Shown here in pieces: positions 33,724 through 42,664 of a stretch of DNA of 64,000 nt. The notes below the pieces were generated by a model that worked only from the letters and a program-made list of their open reading frames with translations, did no database searches and was not told where the DNA came from. The DNA is from Alphaproteobacteria bacterium. GTDB lineage: Bacteria > Pseudomonadota > Alphaproteobacteria > SMXP01. The DNA lies in NCBI GenBank assembly GCA_028285305.1, contig JANQPV010000044.1:62001-126000 (forward strand), in the 5' to 3' direction. The translations under genes and the position numbers were made by a program. How positions within the stretch are numbered: position 1 is the stretch's first letter; each line of letters starts with the position of its first letter.

Positions 33724-35913
33724 TTGACCCATTCGGGTCACTCTGACAAAAAATCGCTGACTCAAGCATCGCACAAACGCAGGACAAGGGGCAAGAACTT
33801 GGCGACGTACATTAACGACAATTCCAAGGAGAAAGCGGATTGGGTTGAAACCGGCGGACAAAACTATGTGAACGCAGAGGATCACACGCAGACCGAGCGA
33901 CGTCAGCTCGAACGTCAACTCGAGACCTCTATCCAGTCCGGTCTATCTTGGTCTCTGGGTGCCCAAACATCTGAAGGGTATTGGGTCGGCAACTTGCAAT
34001 CTAACTCTTGCATGGAAGCTCAGTGGATTTTGGCTCTGCACTTCATGGAGCTCCGCAGTCATCCTCAATGGAACGGTCTGGTCCAATGCCTGTTTAATGA
34101 GCAGCGCACGGACGGTGCCTGGGGAATTTATCATGATGCTCCCGCCGGGGACATCAATACGACGGTAGAATGCTACGCGGCACTTCGGTGCGCCGGAGTG
34201 GAAAAAGAAGATCCTCGCCTGAAAAGCGCGCTCGCATTCATTCACGCCAATGGCGGTCTCAAACACATCCGTGTCTTCACCAAATACTGGTTGGCGCTGA
34301 TCGGTGAATGGCCCTGGGACAAGACCCCCAATTTGCCCCCGGAAGTCATCTACTTTCCGAAGTGGTTTCCGTTTTCCATCTACAATTTCGCCCAGTGGGC
34401 GCGGGCAACCTTGATGCCGATCGCACTTTTGAGCGCGCGCCGGCCAGTTCGTCCTCTGCCGAATGGCCTCAAGCTGGATGAGTTTTTTCCAGAGGGCCGA
34501 GACCGGTTCGATTTCAGCTATCCAAAACAACCAGAACCAATTAGCTGGGAAGCTTTTTTTCTGCGCGCTGACAAGATATTGCACGGAGCGCAAAAGTTCG
34601 GGCTTCCGCCATTTCGCGAAGGTGCGGTTTCTCGCGTTATCGAATGGATCATCAAGCATCAGGATGCGGATGGGGCTTGGGGAGGGATTCAACCGCCTTG
34701 GATCTACGGACTGATGGCGCTTTACAATGAAGGCTATCCCGTCTCGCATCCCGTCATGGCGAAGGGGTTGGGAGCGATTGAAGATCCCCGCTGGGCCTAT
34801 GAAAAAGACGGCGCCACCTACGTTCAGGCGAGCGTGAGCCCGGTTTGGGATACGGTTTTGACAATGCTTGCCATGAAAGACTGTGGCGCCTCGGACGACA
34901 ATGAAGACGCGCTCGAGCGGGCCATCGACTGGCTGCTGGCTAACGAAGTTCGAACAAAAGGGGACTGGAGCGTCAAGTTGCCGAAAGTCGAGCCTGGCGG
35001 ATGGGCGTTTGAATATGAAAACGCCATGTATCCTGACTTGGACGATACGGCCGTGGCGCTTATCGTTCTTGCTCCTTATAGAGATGATCCTAAATGGAAA
35101 GCTAAAGGCATAGGTGAGGCCATTGATCGGGCGGTCAATTGGACTCTTGCGATGCAGTGTAAGAATGGTGGTTGGGGCGCGTTCGACAAGGACAACGATA
35201 AGAAGATCCTGACGAAAATTCCGTTCTGCGATTTCGGCGAGGCTCTCGACCCACCAAGCGTTGACGTGACGGCGCACATTATCGAAGGCTTGGCGGCCTT
35301 GGGATATAAGAAATCCCATCCGGCGATCGCCCGGGCTTTGGACTTTATCCGCAATGAACAAGAGCCGGACGGCAGTTGGTGGGGCCGGTGGGGTGTCAAT
35401 TACATTTACGGGACCTCTGCGGCGCTGCCGGCGCTCGAGGCGATCGGCGAAGACATGCAAGCGCCAAACATAACACGGGCTATTGAATGGATTATCAGTA
35501 AGCAGAACGAGGATGGGGGATGGGGCGAGACCTGTGGCTCCTATATGGACGCGTCTCTTGCTGGTTGCGGCCCGTCTACCGCATCGCAGACCGCATGGGC
35601 TTTGATGGCTCTGTTGGCCGTTGGCCGCCCGGAAGACCGGCCGGTGATCGAACGGGGACTGTCCCATCTTATGGACCGGCAGAAAGACGGGACTTGGGAT
35701 GAACCTGAATTCACGGGAACCGGGTTTCCCGGTTATGGCCTTGGCGAGCGCATCGACTTGGGGCGCTCCGGTTTGGAAGATGACTTGGCCCAGTCTACAG
35801 AGCTATCACGCGCCTTTATGATCAACTACAATTTGTATAGACACTATTTTCCGCTAATGGCGATGGGCCGGGCGCAACCCTATCTCCAACGTACTGCCAA
35901 TCAACCTGTTTGA
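33724..35913 (+). CDS. shc: Squalene-hopene cyclase
   Basis: Shc cyclises squalene to hopene, the committed step of hopanoid synthesis, as a monotopic inner-membrane enzyme. The catalytic acid motif is PDLDDTAVAL (DxDD) in the middle of the protein. Several QW repeats are visible: QDADGAWGG, QNEDGGWGETCGS, DGSWWGRWGVNYIYG and DGTWDE. No ATG lies before the conserved region. The longest reading starts with TTG at 33724 (729 residues, AAGAG upstream). A TTG at 33799 gives about 704 residues and also has AAGAA upstream. Both carry an N-terminal extension relative to the ~650-residue core. A flavoprotein gene follows 11 bp later. Confidence 0.95.
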   Translation: MTHSGHSDKKSLTQASHKRRTRGKNLATYINDNSKEKADWVETGGQNYVNAEDHTQTERRQLERQLETSIQSGLSWSLGAQTSEGYWVGNLQSNSCMEAQWILALHFMELRSHPQWNGLVQCLFNEQRTDGAWGIYHDAPAGDINTTVECYAALRCAGVEKEDPRLKSALAFIHANGGLKHIRVFTKYWLALIGEWPWDKTPNLPPEVIYFPKWFPFSIYNFAQWARATLMPIALLSARRPVRPLPNGLKLDEFFPEGRDRFDFSYPKQPEPISWEAFFLRADKILHGAQKFGLPPFREGAVSRVIEWIIKHQDADGAWGGIQPPWIYGLMALYNEGYPVSHPVMAKGLGAIEDPRWAYEKDGATYVQASVSPVWDTVLTMLAMKDCGASDDNEDALERAIDWLLANEVRTKGDWSVKLPKVEPGGWAFEYENAMYPDLDDTAVALIVLAPYRDDPKWKAKGIGEAIDRAVNWTLAMQCKNGGWGAFDKDNDKKILTKIPFCDFGEALDPPSVDVTAHIIEGLAALGYKKSHPAIARALDFIRNEQEPDGSWWGRWGVNYIYGTSAALPALEAIGEDMQAPNITRAIEWIISKQNEDGGWGETCGSYMDASLAGCGPSTASQTAWALMALLAVGRPEDRPVIERGLSHLMDRQKDGTWDEPEFTGTGFPGYGLGERIDLGRSGLEDDLAQSTELSRAFMINYNLYRHYFPLMAMGRAQPYLQRTANQPV

Positions 35914-35924
35914 GGGAGCTGACG

Positions 35925-36911
35925 ATGCCCGCGACAGGTTCAAGAACCGCAATCATTGGTGCAGGCCTTGCCGGTGTGACTTGCGGACGCCGGCTTTTGG
36001 AAGTCGGTCACGATGTTACGATCTTCGAAAAGAGCAGAGGTATAGGCGGACGAGCGGCGACACGGCGCTCGGAGGCGGGGACCACTTTTGATCATGGTGC
36101 GCAGTATTTTACGGTTAGAGATCCACTTTTTCTGGAAGACGTGGAACACTTGGCCGTGGCTGGGCTCGTTCAAGAATGGCCGGTGGAGCTTATGCAATTC
36201 AACTCTCAGGCCTGGCAGCCCGAGGAGGCGGGCGCCAAAAAACTGGTTGGCTCGCCCCGTATGCCGCTTTTTGTTCGCGAGTTGGCCGGAGAGCTTGACG
36301 TAAGACTGGAGTGCCAGATCGGACGGCTTTGGCGGGATGAGAACGGATGGATTCTGCACGAACAGGCCGGAAGCCAATGGGGGCCGTTCGATGCGTTGGT
36401 GCTTGCTGTTCCGGCGCCTCAAGCCGTAGCGCTCTTGCAAGACTACCTGCCGATCAGGGCTCAGTTAGACCACGTCCAGATGGATCCGTGTTGGGCGGTG
36501 ATGGTTGAGACTCCGATCAGTGGGCTCCCCCATGATGCGGGCTTTATCGCTGATCATCCCGTAGCCTGGTTTGCACGGAACAATTCAAAACCGGGCCGCC
36601 CGCAAAAAGAGGGACATGAAAGTTGGGTTCTTCATGCGTCCGGAGATTGGACCCGCGATCATCTAGAAGATGACGCTGCACGGGTCGCGGATGGGCTGTG
36701 GAAGGACTTTGCCGGGACCGTGGGCGTTGATGCGCAACCTGTTTGGTTGACCGCACACCGTTGGAGGTATGCGCGTGTCGTGCGAGCACTGGGCCAGACC
36801 CATATCTGGGATGCGGATTTGGCGCTTGGACTTTGTGGAGACTGGTGCATCGATGCCCGCGTGGAGGCGGCTTGGCTCTCGGGCTCCTCTCTCGCCAAGG
36901 AGATCGCGTAA
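35925..36911 (+). CDS. FAD/NAD(P)-dependent oxidoreductase (renalase/amine oxidase-like)
   Basis: The 328-residue protein has an N-terminal dinucleotide-binding loop TAIIGAGLAGVTCGRRLL, the acidic end of the second strand in VTIFEKSRGIGGR, and the FDHGAQYFTVRD segment typical of renalase-like flavoproteins. The C-terminal FAD-contact region is LGLCGDWCIDARVEAAWLSG. The start at 35925 follows GGGAG by six bases and lies 11 bp after the shc stop, so co-transcription with shc is probable. Whether it modifies hopanoids is not shown by the sequence; its genomic position only raises the possibility. Confidence 0.88.
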   Translation: MPATGSRTAIIGAGLAGVTCGRRLLEVGHDVTIFEKSRGIGGRAATRRSEAGTTFDHGAQYFTVRDPLFLEDVEHLAVAGLVQEWPVELMQFNSQAWQPEEAGAKKLVGSPRMPLFVRELAGELDVRLECQIGRLWRDENGWILHEQAGSQWGPFDALVLAVPAPQAVALLQDYLPIRAQLDHVQMDPCWAVMVETPISGLPHDAGFIADHPVAWFARNNSKPGRPQKEGHESWVLHASGDWTRDHLEDDAARVADGLWKDFAGTVGVDAQPVWLTAHRWRYARVVRALGQTHIWDADLALGLCGDWCIDARVEAAWLSGSSLAKEIA

Positions 36912-36977
36912 CCCCTTCTCGAATTCATTGTTCCCCGCTAAGGTTGCGCAAAAACCACGCGTCCTTGGAGGGAACAG

Positions 36978-38531
36978 ATGAAAGATCTACTGACAACCTA
37001 TGCCGAAGTGCAGCCGGACAAGCTCGCCATTGTCGATGACCGTCCCGATGGAACTTTGATCCAGTGGACATATGCCGACTTGGAAGCGCGGGCCAATCAA
37101 TTGGGGCGAGTTCTTGTTGGTTTGGGGCTTGAGCCCGGTCAAAAATTGGTTTGGTGCGGCCAAAACTCCGTCTATGTGGTTTTGGTGGGGCAGGCGTGCC
37201 GCAAGATTGGCGTGACGGCGGTACCCCTAAACTATCGTCTGTCTGAAGAGGAATCAGCCTACGTCATTGACAATTCCGATGCGAAAGTCGTCTTTGCAGA
37301 TACCGAATACGCGGAGAAATTTCATAAGATTCGCAAGGACATTCCCAATGTAGAGAATATCATCATTTTTGACGGCAAGCCGGGGCCCGAGATGTTGTCG
37401 TTCGATGACTTGACGCAGGGAGTGGACTCATCTGAGCTGGATATCGGGCTTGAGGAAGGCCAGCAAGGGCGTTCGATGATCTATACGTCTGGGACGACCG
37501 GAAAGCCCAAGGGGGCTGTTCGCAACGGGATCGGAGATCCCAATCAAATGGCCAAGATGATCGAAGTCTATCGGGCGACATCGAACGACGTCTATCTGAC
37601 CACCGGGCCTCTTTATCATTCCGGTCCCGGAGGATTTCTGGCTGTTGCTTATTTGCTGGGTCAAACGGCAATCGTTCAAAGAAAGTTTGACCCTGAAGAC
37701 TGGCTGCGCCTCGTTGACAAGTACAAGGTGTCCTCGACATTTGCCGCGCCGACTCCCATCCGCAGGATTGTGCACCTGCCGGATTCAGCCTTTGACCAAT
37801 ATGACGTATCGTCCATGCGTATTATGGTGGCCAATGCGGCCCCATGGTCTTTCGCCCTCAAGAAGGAGTATCTTGCTCGGTTTCCCGCAGAGTCGCTTTT
37901 TGAGGTTTACGGCTCGACGGAGCTGGGGGTGAATACGATTTTGGAGCCCGAGTATCAGCTTTCAAAACCGGGCTCCTGCGGCAAGCCGGCTCCTGGTGTC
38001 GTCATTAAACTTTATACTGATGATGGCAAGGAAGTCACCACACCGCGTGAGCCTGGTGAACTCTATGTGCAAAGTGCGAGCGTCTTTTCCACATATCACA
38101 AGGCCCATGAGAAATACATGGAAGACCGGCGGGGCGAAATGCAGACCGTCGGCGACATAGCCTATTTCGACGAAGATGGGTTCTATTACATCTGTGATCG
38201 GAAAAAGGATATGATTATCTCTGGCGGCGTGAATATCTATCCAGCTGGCATAGAAGCAGCGCTCGAAGAGCATCCGGACATTGCCGAAGCGGCCGTGTTT
38301 GGTATTCCGAGCGAAGAATGGGGTGAAAGTGTGCACGCTGTCGTGGTTCTCAGACCGGGATCGAGCCTTTCTGCGGCCGAGGTGGAGGCTCATGCGCGTG
38401 AGCATCTGGCAGGCTACGAAGTTCCCCGCACCATTGAGTTTGCGGACGAGTTGCCGAAGACAGGGTCCGGTAAAATCCTCAAAAGAGAGCTTCGCGCTCC
38501 CTATTGGAAAGATCATCAACAGGCAGTCTAA
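36978..38531 (+). CDS. Acyl-CoA synthetase (AMP-forming)
   Basis: This is an adenylate-forming ligase that activates a carboxylic acid to an acyl-CoA with ATP. The 517-residue protein has the P-loop motif MIYTSGTTGKPKGA, the A5-type EVYGSTELG and the A7/A8 hinge VGDIAYFDEDGFYYICDRKKD. The catalytic lysine is in KTGSGKILKREL near the C-terminus. This domain order matches medium/long-chain fatty-acid or aromatic acid CoA ligases; the substrate cannot be assigned. AGGGAAC precedes the ATG. The stop shares one base with the start of the GNAT gene (TAATG), suggesting translational coupling. Confidence 0.92.
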   Translation: MKDLLTTYAEVQPDKLAIVDDRPDGTLIQWTYADLEARANQLGRVLVGLGLEPGQKLVWCGQNSVYVVLVGQACRKIGVTAVPLNYRLSEEESAYVIDNSDAKVVFADTEYAEKFHKIRKDIPNVENIIIFDGKPGPEMLSFDDLTQGVDSSELDIGLEEGQQGRSMIYTSGTTGKPKGAVRNGIGDPNQMAKMIEVYRATSNDVYLTTGPLYHSGPGGFLAVAYLLGQTAIVQRKFDPEDWLRLVDKYKVSSTFAAPTPIRRIVHLPDSAFDQYDVSSMRIMVANAAPWSFALKKEYLARFPAESLFEVYGSTELGVNTILEPEYQLSKPGSCGKPAPGVVIKLYTDDGKEVTTPREPGELYVQSASVFSTYHKAHEKYMEDRRGEMQTVGDIAYFDEDGFYYICDRKKDMIISGGVNIYPAGIEAALEEHPDIAEAAVFGIPSEEWGESVHAVVVLRPGSSLSAAEVEAHAREHLAGYEVPRTIEFADELPKTGSGKILKRELRAPYWKDHQQAV

Positions 38532-39085
38532 TGACGATCGCAGATGTCATTCCCAGCGTACCCATTCCGCGCCTGGAAACAGAACGGCTTCTCCTAAGAG
38601 GATTCATGTTGGAAGATGTTTCGCCCTTGGTGGAGATGTGCGCCGATCCGGAAACGATGAAATATATGGGTGGACCGCGCGAGCGTGTCTTTACCGCACA
38701 AAATCATGCCTCGTTTGTTGGTCATTGGGTTCTGTTCGGCTACGGGATGTGGGCGGTAGAAGAAAAAGAGAGCGGCGAATTCGTCGGGCGCGTCGGGCTC
38801 ATCAATTTTGATGGTTGGCCAGCGATAGAAGTCGGTTGGCTGATCGGACGACCGTGGTGGGGGCGCGGTTATGCGCCAGAAGCCGCGATCGCTTCCGCGC
38901 GTTGGGCCTTTGACTCCCTTGAACTCGATTCTCTGTGCAGTCTCATCCATCCGGCAAATGACAAGTCCGTACGAGTCGCAGAAAAACTGGGTGAGGTTTG
39001 TTCCAAATCGATACAGATCTTCGGCACTGAAGTGAACATGCACACGGTTTCGCGCGATGACTTTGTTCGCAAGCATGGTCCCTAA
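38531..39085 (+). CDS. GNAT-family N-acetyltransferase (RimJ/RimL type)
   Basis: The 184-residue protein opens with the RimJ/RimL-type phrase IPRLETERLLLRGFMLED. The acetyl-CoA binding region follows, with VGWLIGRPWWGRGYAPEAA (the R/Q-x-x-G-x-G/A loop) and ALRWAFDSL-like helices. The end is marked by SLIHPANDKSVRVAEKLG, another hallmark of this subgroup. It modifies a small molecule or a protein N-terminus; the target is unknown. The ATG overlaps the stop of the acyl-CoA synthetase by one base. Confidence 0.9.
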   Translation: MTIADVIPSVPIPRLETERLLLRGFMLEDVSPLVEMCADPETMKYMGGPRERVFTAQNHASFVGHWVLFGYGMWAVEEKESGEFVGRVGLINFDGWPAIEVGWLIGRPWWGRGYAPEAAIASARWAFDSLELDSLCSLIHPANDKSVRVAEKLGEVCSKSIQIFGTEVNMHTVSRDDFVRKHGP

Positions 39086-39194
39086 CAAAGCTTGAACCAG
39101 ATTGTTGAGACTCGGCCCCGCAGAGCGAGGCTTCTTTAACGCTTCTTGGTTAATGTGATTTCTCTCGTTCATCGAATTCACATCCTTGAGGCGT

Positions 39195-39713
39195 ATGTCC
39201 GTACAATTCAGCTATAAGTGTGCCTGTTGTGACAAAATCCACTATGGATTACCTGACGTCACCTACAGTGCTCCCGCATATTACTTTATGATCCCGGAGG
39301 AGGAACGTGAGGAACGCGTTGCTCTCGATACGGATCTCTGCATTATGGACGATGAGCATTTTTTCGTCCGCTGTGTTCTGGAAATCCCGATCCTCGGTCA
39401 AGAGCAGCCGTTCGGCTTTGGGATTTGGTCAACGCTCAGTGAAGAAAACTTCGAACTCTATAAGGATACGTTCCACGACGATGTTCAAAGTCATCTCGGA
39501 CCGTTCTTTGGATGGTTTTCCAGCAACGTGGTTGGCTTTGAAGACACGCTCAACTTGCCATGTGATGTGGATCTGCGCGATCACGGTGATCGGCCGCTTG
39601 TTTACTTGCACGACGGAGATCATCCGCTTGTGGCGGCCCAGCGCAATGGGATCACCGTGGATCAAGCACTCGGTCTTGCGGAACCGGTCATCAAGGCCAT
39701 GGGGCACCACTAG
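39195..39713 (+). CDS. DUF2199 domain protein
   Basis: The 172-residue protein matches the DUF2199 pattern. An N-terminal CxxC (KCACCDKIHYGLPDV) is followed by an aromatic-rich YYFMIPEEER, LDTDLCIMDDEHFFVRC, then PFGFGIWSTLSEENF and a C-terminal DHPLVAAQRNGIT. No signal peptide or membrane helix is seen, so it is cytoplasmic. The function of the family is unknown; the two cysteines near the start could bind a metal. TTG at 39186 with GAGG nearby is an alternative start three codons upstream. Confidence 0.85.
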   Translation: MSVQFSYKCACCDKIHYGLPDVTYSAPAYYFMIPEEEREERVALDTDLCIMDDEHFFVRCVLEIPILGQEQPFGFGIWSTLSEENFELYKDTFHDDVQSHLGPFFGWFSSNVVGFEDTLNLPCDVDLRDHGDRPLVYLHDGDHPLVAAQRNGITVDQALGLAEPVIKAMGHH

Positions 39714-39774
39714 ACCGGGGCTGGCTCCAGAAGCGGGCACCCTGTAATGTCGTTGGCTTAGGAGAGCCAAGACG

Positions 39775-40182
39775 TTGACTGAAGCCGAAATTCTCAATCA
39801 AATCCAAATGGGCCGATACAATATCGGTTTCATGGCGAGCCAGATGATTGCTGTCACTTTTGCTCTGGTGGCCGCCATCTTCTATTTTCTTCACAAAGCC
39901 TCATTTGTCTTGAAGCTGGCCGCTCACTTCCTCTATTCGGTGGGTTATGGATCGCTGCTTAGCCTTTATGTCTGGGAAGTTCGGCATATGGCCGCTCTCG
40001 AAGTTTCTCTTGAGGATCTCTCCACCGACAAGACCCTGTCCATGGTCGGGCAGCAGATGATGGCTGACTTTGCGGTAATGGATTTGGTGCAATCGATCGG
40101 GCCCTGGATTATTATTGGCGGGTCGTGGCTTATGGTGACCATCCTACTGTTCTTTCCGCAGGTGTGGCGCAGGCACGTCTAA
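39775..40182 (+). CDS. Small four-helix membrane protein of unknown function
   Basis: I do not recognise the family. The 135-residue product begins at a TTG with GGAGAG about ten bases upstream. It has hydrophobic segments at about residues 20-38 (MIAVTFALVAAIFYF), 44-64 (VLKLAAHFLYSVGYGSLLSLY) and 108-128 (WIIIGGSWLMVTILLFF). A polar loop lies between the second and third. It is convergent with the endonuclease/exonuclease-type gene, 14 bp apart. Nothing else in the sequence indicates a role. Confidence 0.7.
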   Translation: MTEAEILNQIQMGRYNIGFMASQMIAVTFALVAAIFYFLHKASFVLKLAAHFLYSVGYGSLLSLYVWEVRHMAALEVSLEDLSTDKTLSMVGQQMMADFAVMDLVQSIGPWIIIGGSWLMVTILLFFPQVWRRHV

Positions 40183-40196
40183 CACCCTGTGCATGG

Positions 40197-41249
40197 TCAT
40201 GGCTGCACGATGCTTGATCGCTTGGGTGCAGAGGCGGTGCGGACCGTTCCGGAAACTTCAAACTCACCGACGATAGGCAGATGGTCCGAGCCGGCGGGCC
40301 TGCCAAGATATACGCGCTTGGCCTCGATCCCGGATGAAAAGAACAGATGATCGATGGCCAGTTGAGGCGGGAACCACGCCACACGGTGTTGCTGGATGGG
40401 CCATGACGGCAGAATGCCTGGGAAGGCATTTAGTTCCGCCCATTTTTTGAGTCTGCGGACGGTGATGGACCATGGGGTTGCGTTGAAATCGCCACCGATG
40501 ATGTATGGATTGTTCGTTGAGCGGAGAAGGTTTGCCAACGCCCGCAGTTCCTTTCCTTGTCTCACCGTTGACTCGAGGGGGCGGGCCATGTGGACGCCGT
40601 AAATCCGTACGCTCCCCAAGTCCTGACCGAATTGTATCCATGCCAACTCGGGATAGGTGCGATCTCTGATCTGGCGCCCGGTGCTTGCCCACGGGTGCTT
40701 GGAAAAGATGACTGTATGGCAATGCCAGTTGTTTTCGCAGGTGTGACTGTAGGGATAGCGATCTTTCAGCGGCTGTAGCAGCGGTGCATGCCATCTGGCA
40801 AATTCATGGAGAATAAGAACATCTGCTTGGTGACGATCGAACAGATCGATCATTTGATCGAAGTTCTTGTTGGCAGCCCAGATGTTATAGGTCAGAACCT
40901 TAAGCGAAGTTTGCGAGAGCGCTTCCGGTTTTGCAAAACTGAAGCTCCAATAGGAGATCAGAGCCGGGAGCAGAAACGCTATTGCTCCCCCGGCGGCCAG
41001 AATAGGAATGCGCCGCCCACAGATGAGAAGTGCGGACAGTCCAGCCAATGCGAGTAGACCCAGCTGAACGGTGAACTGCATGATCAGATCAAGTCTGGGT
41101 AAGTAGGCGCCCATCAGACCCAATAGGAGTGCGAGCAGCGCGCCAATAAAGGTGGCGGCGCTTGCCAACACCAAAAGCCGTCTGACAGATCTGTCGCGTT
41201 CGAATAATTGCAGAAAACGAAAGAGGCGCACCATGACGTTTGTTGGCAT
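40197..41249 (-). CDS. Membrane-anchored endonuclease/exonuclease/phosphatase-family protein
   Basis: The ~350-residue protein has three N-terminal membrane helices within residues ~25-115 (for example LLVLASAATFIGALLALLLG and LGLLALAGLSALLI). An EEP catalytic domain facing the periplasm follows. Its motifs are LKVLTYNIWAANKNF (metal-binding Asn), LILHEFARW (Glu), IIGGDFNATPW (Asp/Asn) and the C-terminal DHLPIVGEF (Asp-His). This layout is common in bacterial membrane EEP proteins, whose substrates are largely unknown. The start at about 41249 places the first helix near the N-terminus; upstream in-frame codons are probably not translated. Confidence 0.88.
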   Translation of the reverse strand: MPTNVMVRLFRFLQLFERDRSVRRLLVLASAATFIGALLALLLGLMGAYLPRLDLIMQFTVQLGLLALAGLSALLICGRRIPILAAGGAIAFLLPALISYWSFSFAKPEALSQTSLKVLTYNIWAANKNFDQMIDLFDRHQADVLILHEFARWHAPLLQPLKDRYPYSHTCENNWHCHTVIFSKHPWASTGRQIRDRTYPELAWIQFGQDLGSVRIYGVHMARPLESTVRQGKELRALANLLRSTNNPYIIGGDFNATPWSITVRRLKKWAELNAFPGILPSWPIQQHRVAWFPPQLAIDHLFFSSGIEAKRVYLGRPAGSDHLPIVGEFEVSGTVRTASAPKRSSIVQP

Positions 41250-41442
41250 ATCGGTTGAGCGGAACGGGCAACTAACCACTAAAAGGTAAACGAGGTATGA
41301 GGCCCGGCGTCTGGCTTGATGGTCTCGTGCTCCGTCAAACCAAAGGCAGTCCTCGCGGGTCGCGACGTTACGCTTTTTTGTGTCGAAATTCGGACCAAAC
41401 GGGAGCCAAACAGCCGCTGGGCCAATGCTTTTCCAGTCCGTT

Positions 41443-41457
41443 TTGTGCGCTGCACAA
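41443..41457. promoter_or_regulatory. Inverted repeat TTGTGC-GCT-GCACAA, candidate PhaR-type operator
   Basis: This is a perfect 6+6 inverted repeat 94 bp upstream of the first phasin gene. PhaR repressors of polyhydroxyalkanoate storage recognise TGC/GCA-rich dyads upstream of phasin genes, and this site fits that pattern. A related dyad (TTGC-GCGT-GCAA) lies at 42045-42056 before the second phasin gene. Confidence 0.45.
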
Positions 41458-41550
41458 ATTAGAATGCGTTTTCTAACTTTCTTTCCTATCTTTGCATCAT
41501 CACACAGCCCCCAACACACCAGCGGGCACGGGATGACAAAGGAGAATAAA

Positions 41551-41994
41551 ATGGCAAACGCTGAAACAAACATTTTCGAGAAGCCCGCCGAATTGGCGCG
41601 CAAAGCAATCTTGGCAACCATCGGCGGCTATGGGATGGCCTTCGAGCAGTTTCAAAACCGCATGAATGAAGTTCGCGATAATATTGAAGACATCCGCGAG
41701 AAGCCGTCGGATTTCATCGATCAATTGGTCGAAAAGGGCGAAGAGATTGAGCAAACCGCTCAGGAATCGCTAGAAAAATTCCGCGAAGAATCAAAGTCTC
41801 GCGTCGAAGATAGCGTTGACCAGATCCGCAATTTTCAATTCGCTACTCCGTTCTCAAGTTCAGCTTCCAAGGACCGCGTTGCCGAACTCGAAGCTGAAGT
41901 TGAAGCGCTAAACAAGAAAATCGCAACCCTGACCAAAACCTCGCGGGCTAAGAAAACCACGCGGGCGAAGTCGGCAAACAGTAAAGCCGCATAA
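41551..41994 (+). CDS. Phasin family protein (PhaI-like)
   Basis: Phasins coat polyhydroxyalkanoate granules. The 147-residue protein has the phasin-domain start KPAELARKAILATIGGYGMAFEQF. A long amphipathic helix follows (FIDQLVEKGEEIEQTAQESLEKF), then a short heptad region AELEAEVEALNKKIATLT and a basic Lys/Ala tail (SRAKKTTRAKSANSKAA). The ATG at 41551 has AAAGGAG upstream. It precedes a second phasin and a PhaD-like regulator in the same direction. The polymerase and depolymerase genes are not in this window. Confidence 0.87.
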   Translation: MANAETNIFEKPAELARKAILATIGGYGMAFEQFQNRMNEVRDNIEDIREKPSDFIDQLVEKGEEIEQTAQESLEKFREESKSRVEDSVDQIRNFQFATPFSSSASKDRVAELEAEVEALNKKIATLTKTSRAKKTTRAKSANSKAA

Positions 41995-42044
41995 GGGATT
42001 TGCACTCTTTTAACTCTCTTCCCTCTTGGTGGCCCAGTTCCTTG

Positions 42045-42056
42045 TTGCGCGTGCAA
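42045..42056. promoter_or_regulatory. Inverted repeat TTGC-GCGT-GCAA upstream of second phasin
   Basis: This 4+4 dyad with a four-base centre lies 135 bp before the start of the second phasin gene. It resembles the longer dyad before the first phasin. It may be a weaker site for the same regulator. Confidence 0.3.
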
Positions 42057-42190
42057 AAAGGGGTATGGGCCGCTCTCTTTTTGAGGATTTGTTTTCGGAC
42101 CGTCCGCACGGTAACCTGAGGGATCAACGTGCAAGCGGACCCAAAGGCATCGTCTGCGAAACCGGGAACGAAACGAAGGGATAGGCAACT

Positions 42191-42649
42191 ATGGCAGCTC
42201 GCAAAACTCGTGCGGACAAATCGAGCGACCTTGCACGGCGCATTTGGTTGGCCGGTATCGGCGCCTATGGACGCGCCTTCGATGACGCACAAGAAACTTA
42301 CGAAAAGGTCAGCAAGGAAACTGCCAAGAGATTCGAAGAGCTGGTAGAAAAGGGCGAGGGGCTCGAAGACGCCGTCGCCGAAGCGGGAAAGAATCTGATG
42401 CCGCAGATGCGGAAACAAACACTGACAATCGAAGATCGATTAGATCGTATGCGGCGCTCTTTGGGACTAGTTGCGCCCGGCGAGGATGTGGAAACGCGCC
42501 TGGAGGCGATCGAAGAGCGGCTCGAAGGGATCGATGAAAAGCTCGACCGGCTCTTGGCCCAAGAGGCGCCTAAGAAATCTACGCGCGGGCAATCTAAACC
42601 CAAAACCCCCAAAACAAAAACGACCGCGAAAAGGGCTGCAAAGCGTTAG
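42191..42649 (+). CDS. Phasin family protein with histone-like tail (PhaF-like)
   Basis: The 152-residue protein has the same phasin-domain phrase as its neighbour, ARRIWLAGIGAYGRAFDDAQ, followed by FEELVEKGEGLED. A short coiled segment ETRLEAIEERLEGIDEKLDRL comes next, and a Lys/Pro/Thr-rich tail (PKTPKTKTTAKRAAKR) resembles the DNA-binding tail of Pseudomonas PhaF. In that protein the tail links granules to the nucleoid; the same role here is an inference. The PhaD-like gene starts 15 bp after its stop. Confidence 0.88.
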   Translation: MAARKTRADKSSDLARRIWLAGIGAYGRAFDDAQETYEKVSKETAKRFEELVEKGEGLEDAVAEAGKNLMPQMRKQTLTIEDRLDRMRRSLGLVAPGEDVETRLEAIEERLEGIDEKLDRLLAQEAPKKSTRGQSKPKTPKTKTTAKRAAKR

Positions 42650-42664
42650 CGGAGACGTTCCGAT

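Noticed and set aside
33943-35667. 574-codon open reading frame antisense to shc
   Set aside because: It lies wholly inside shc, has no recognisable domain and is explained by the shc codon pattern.
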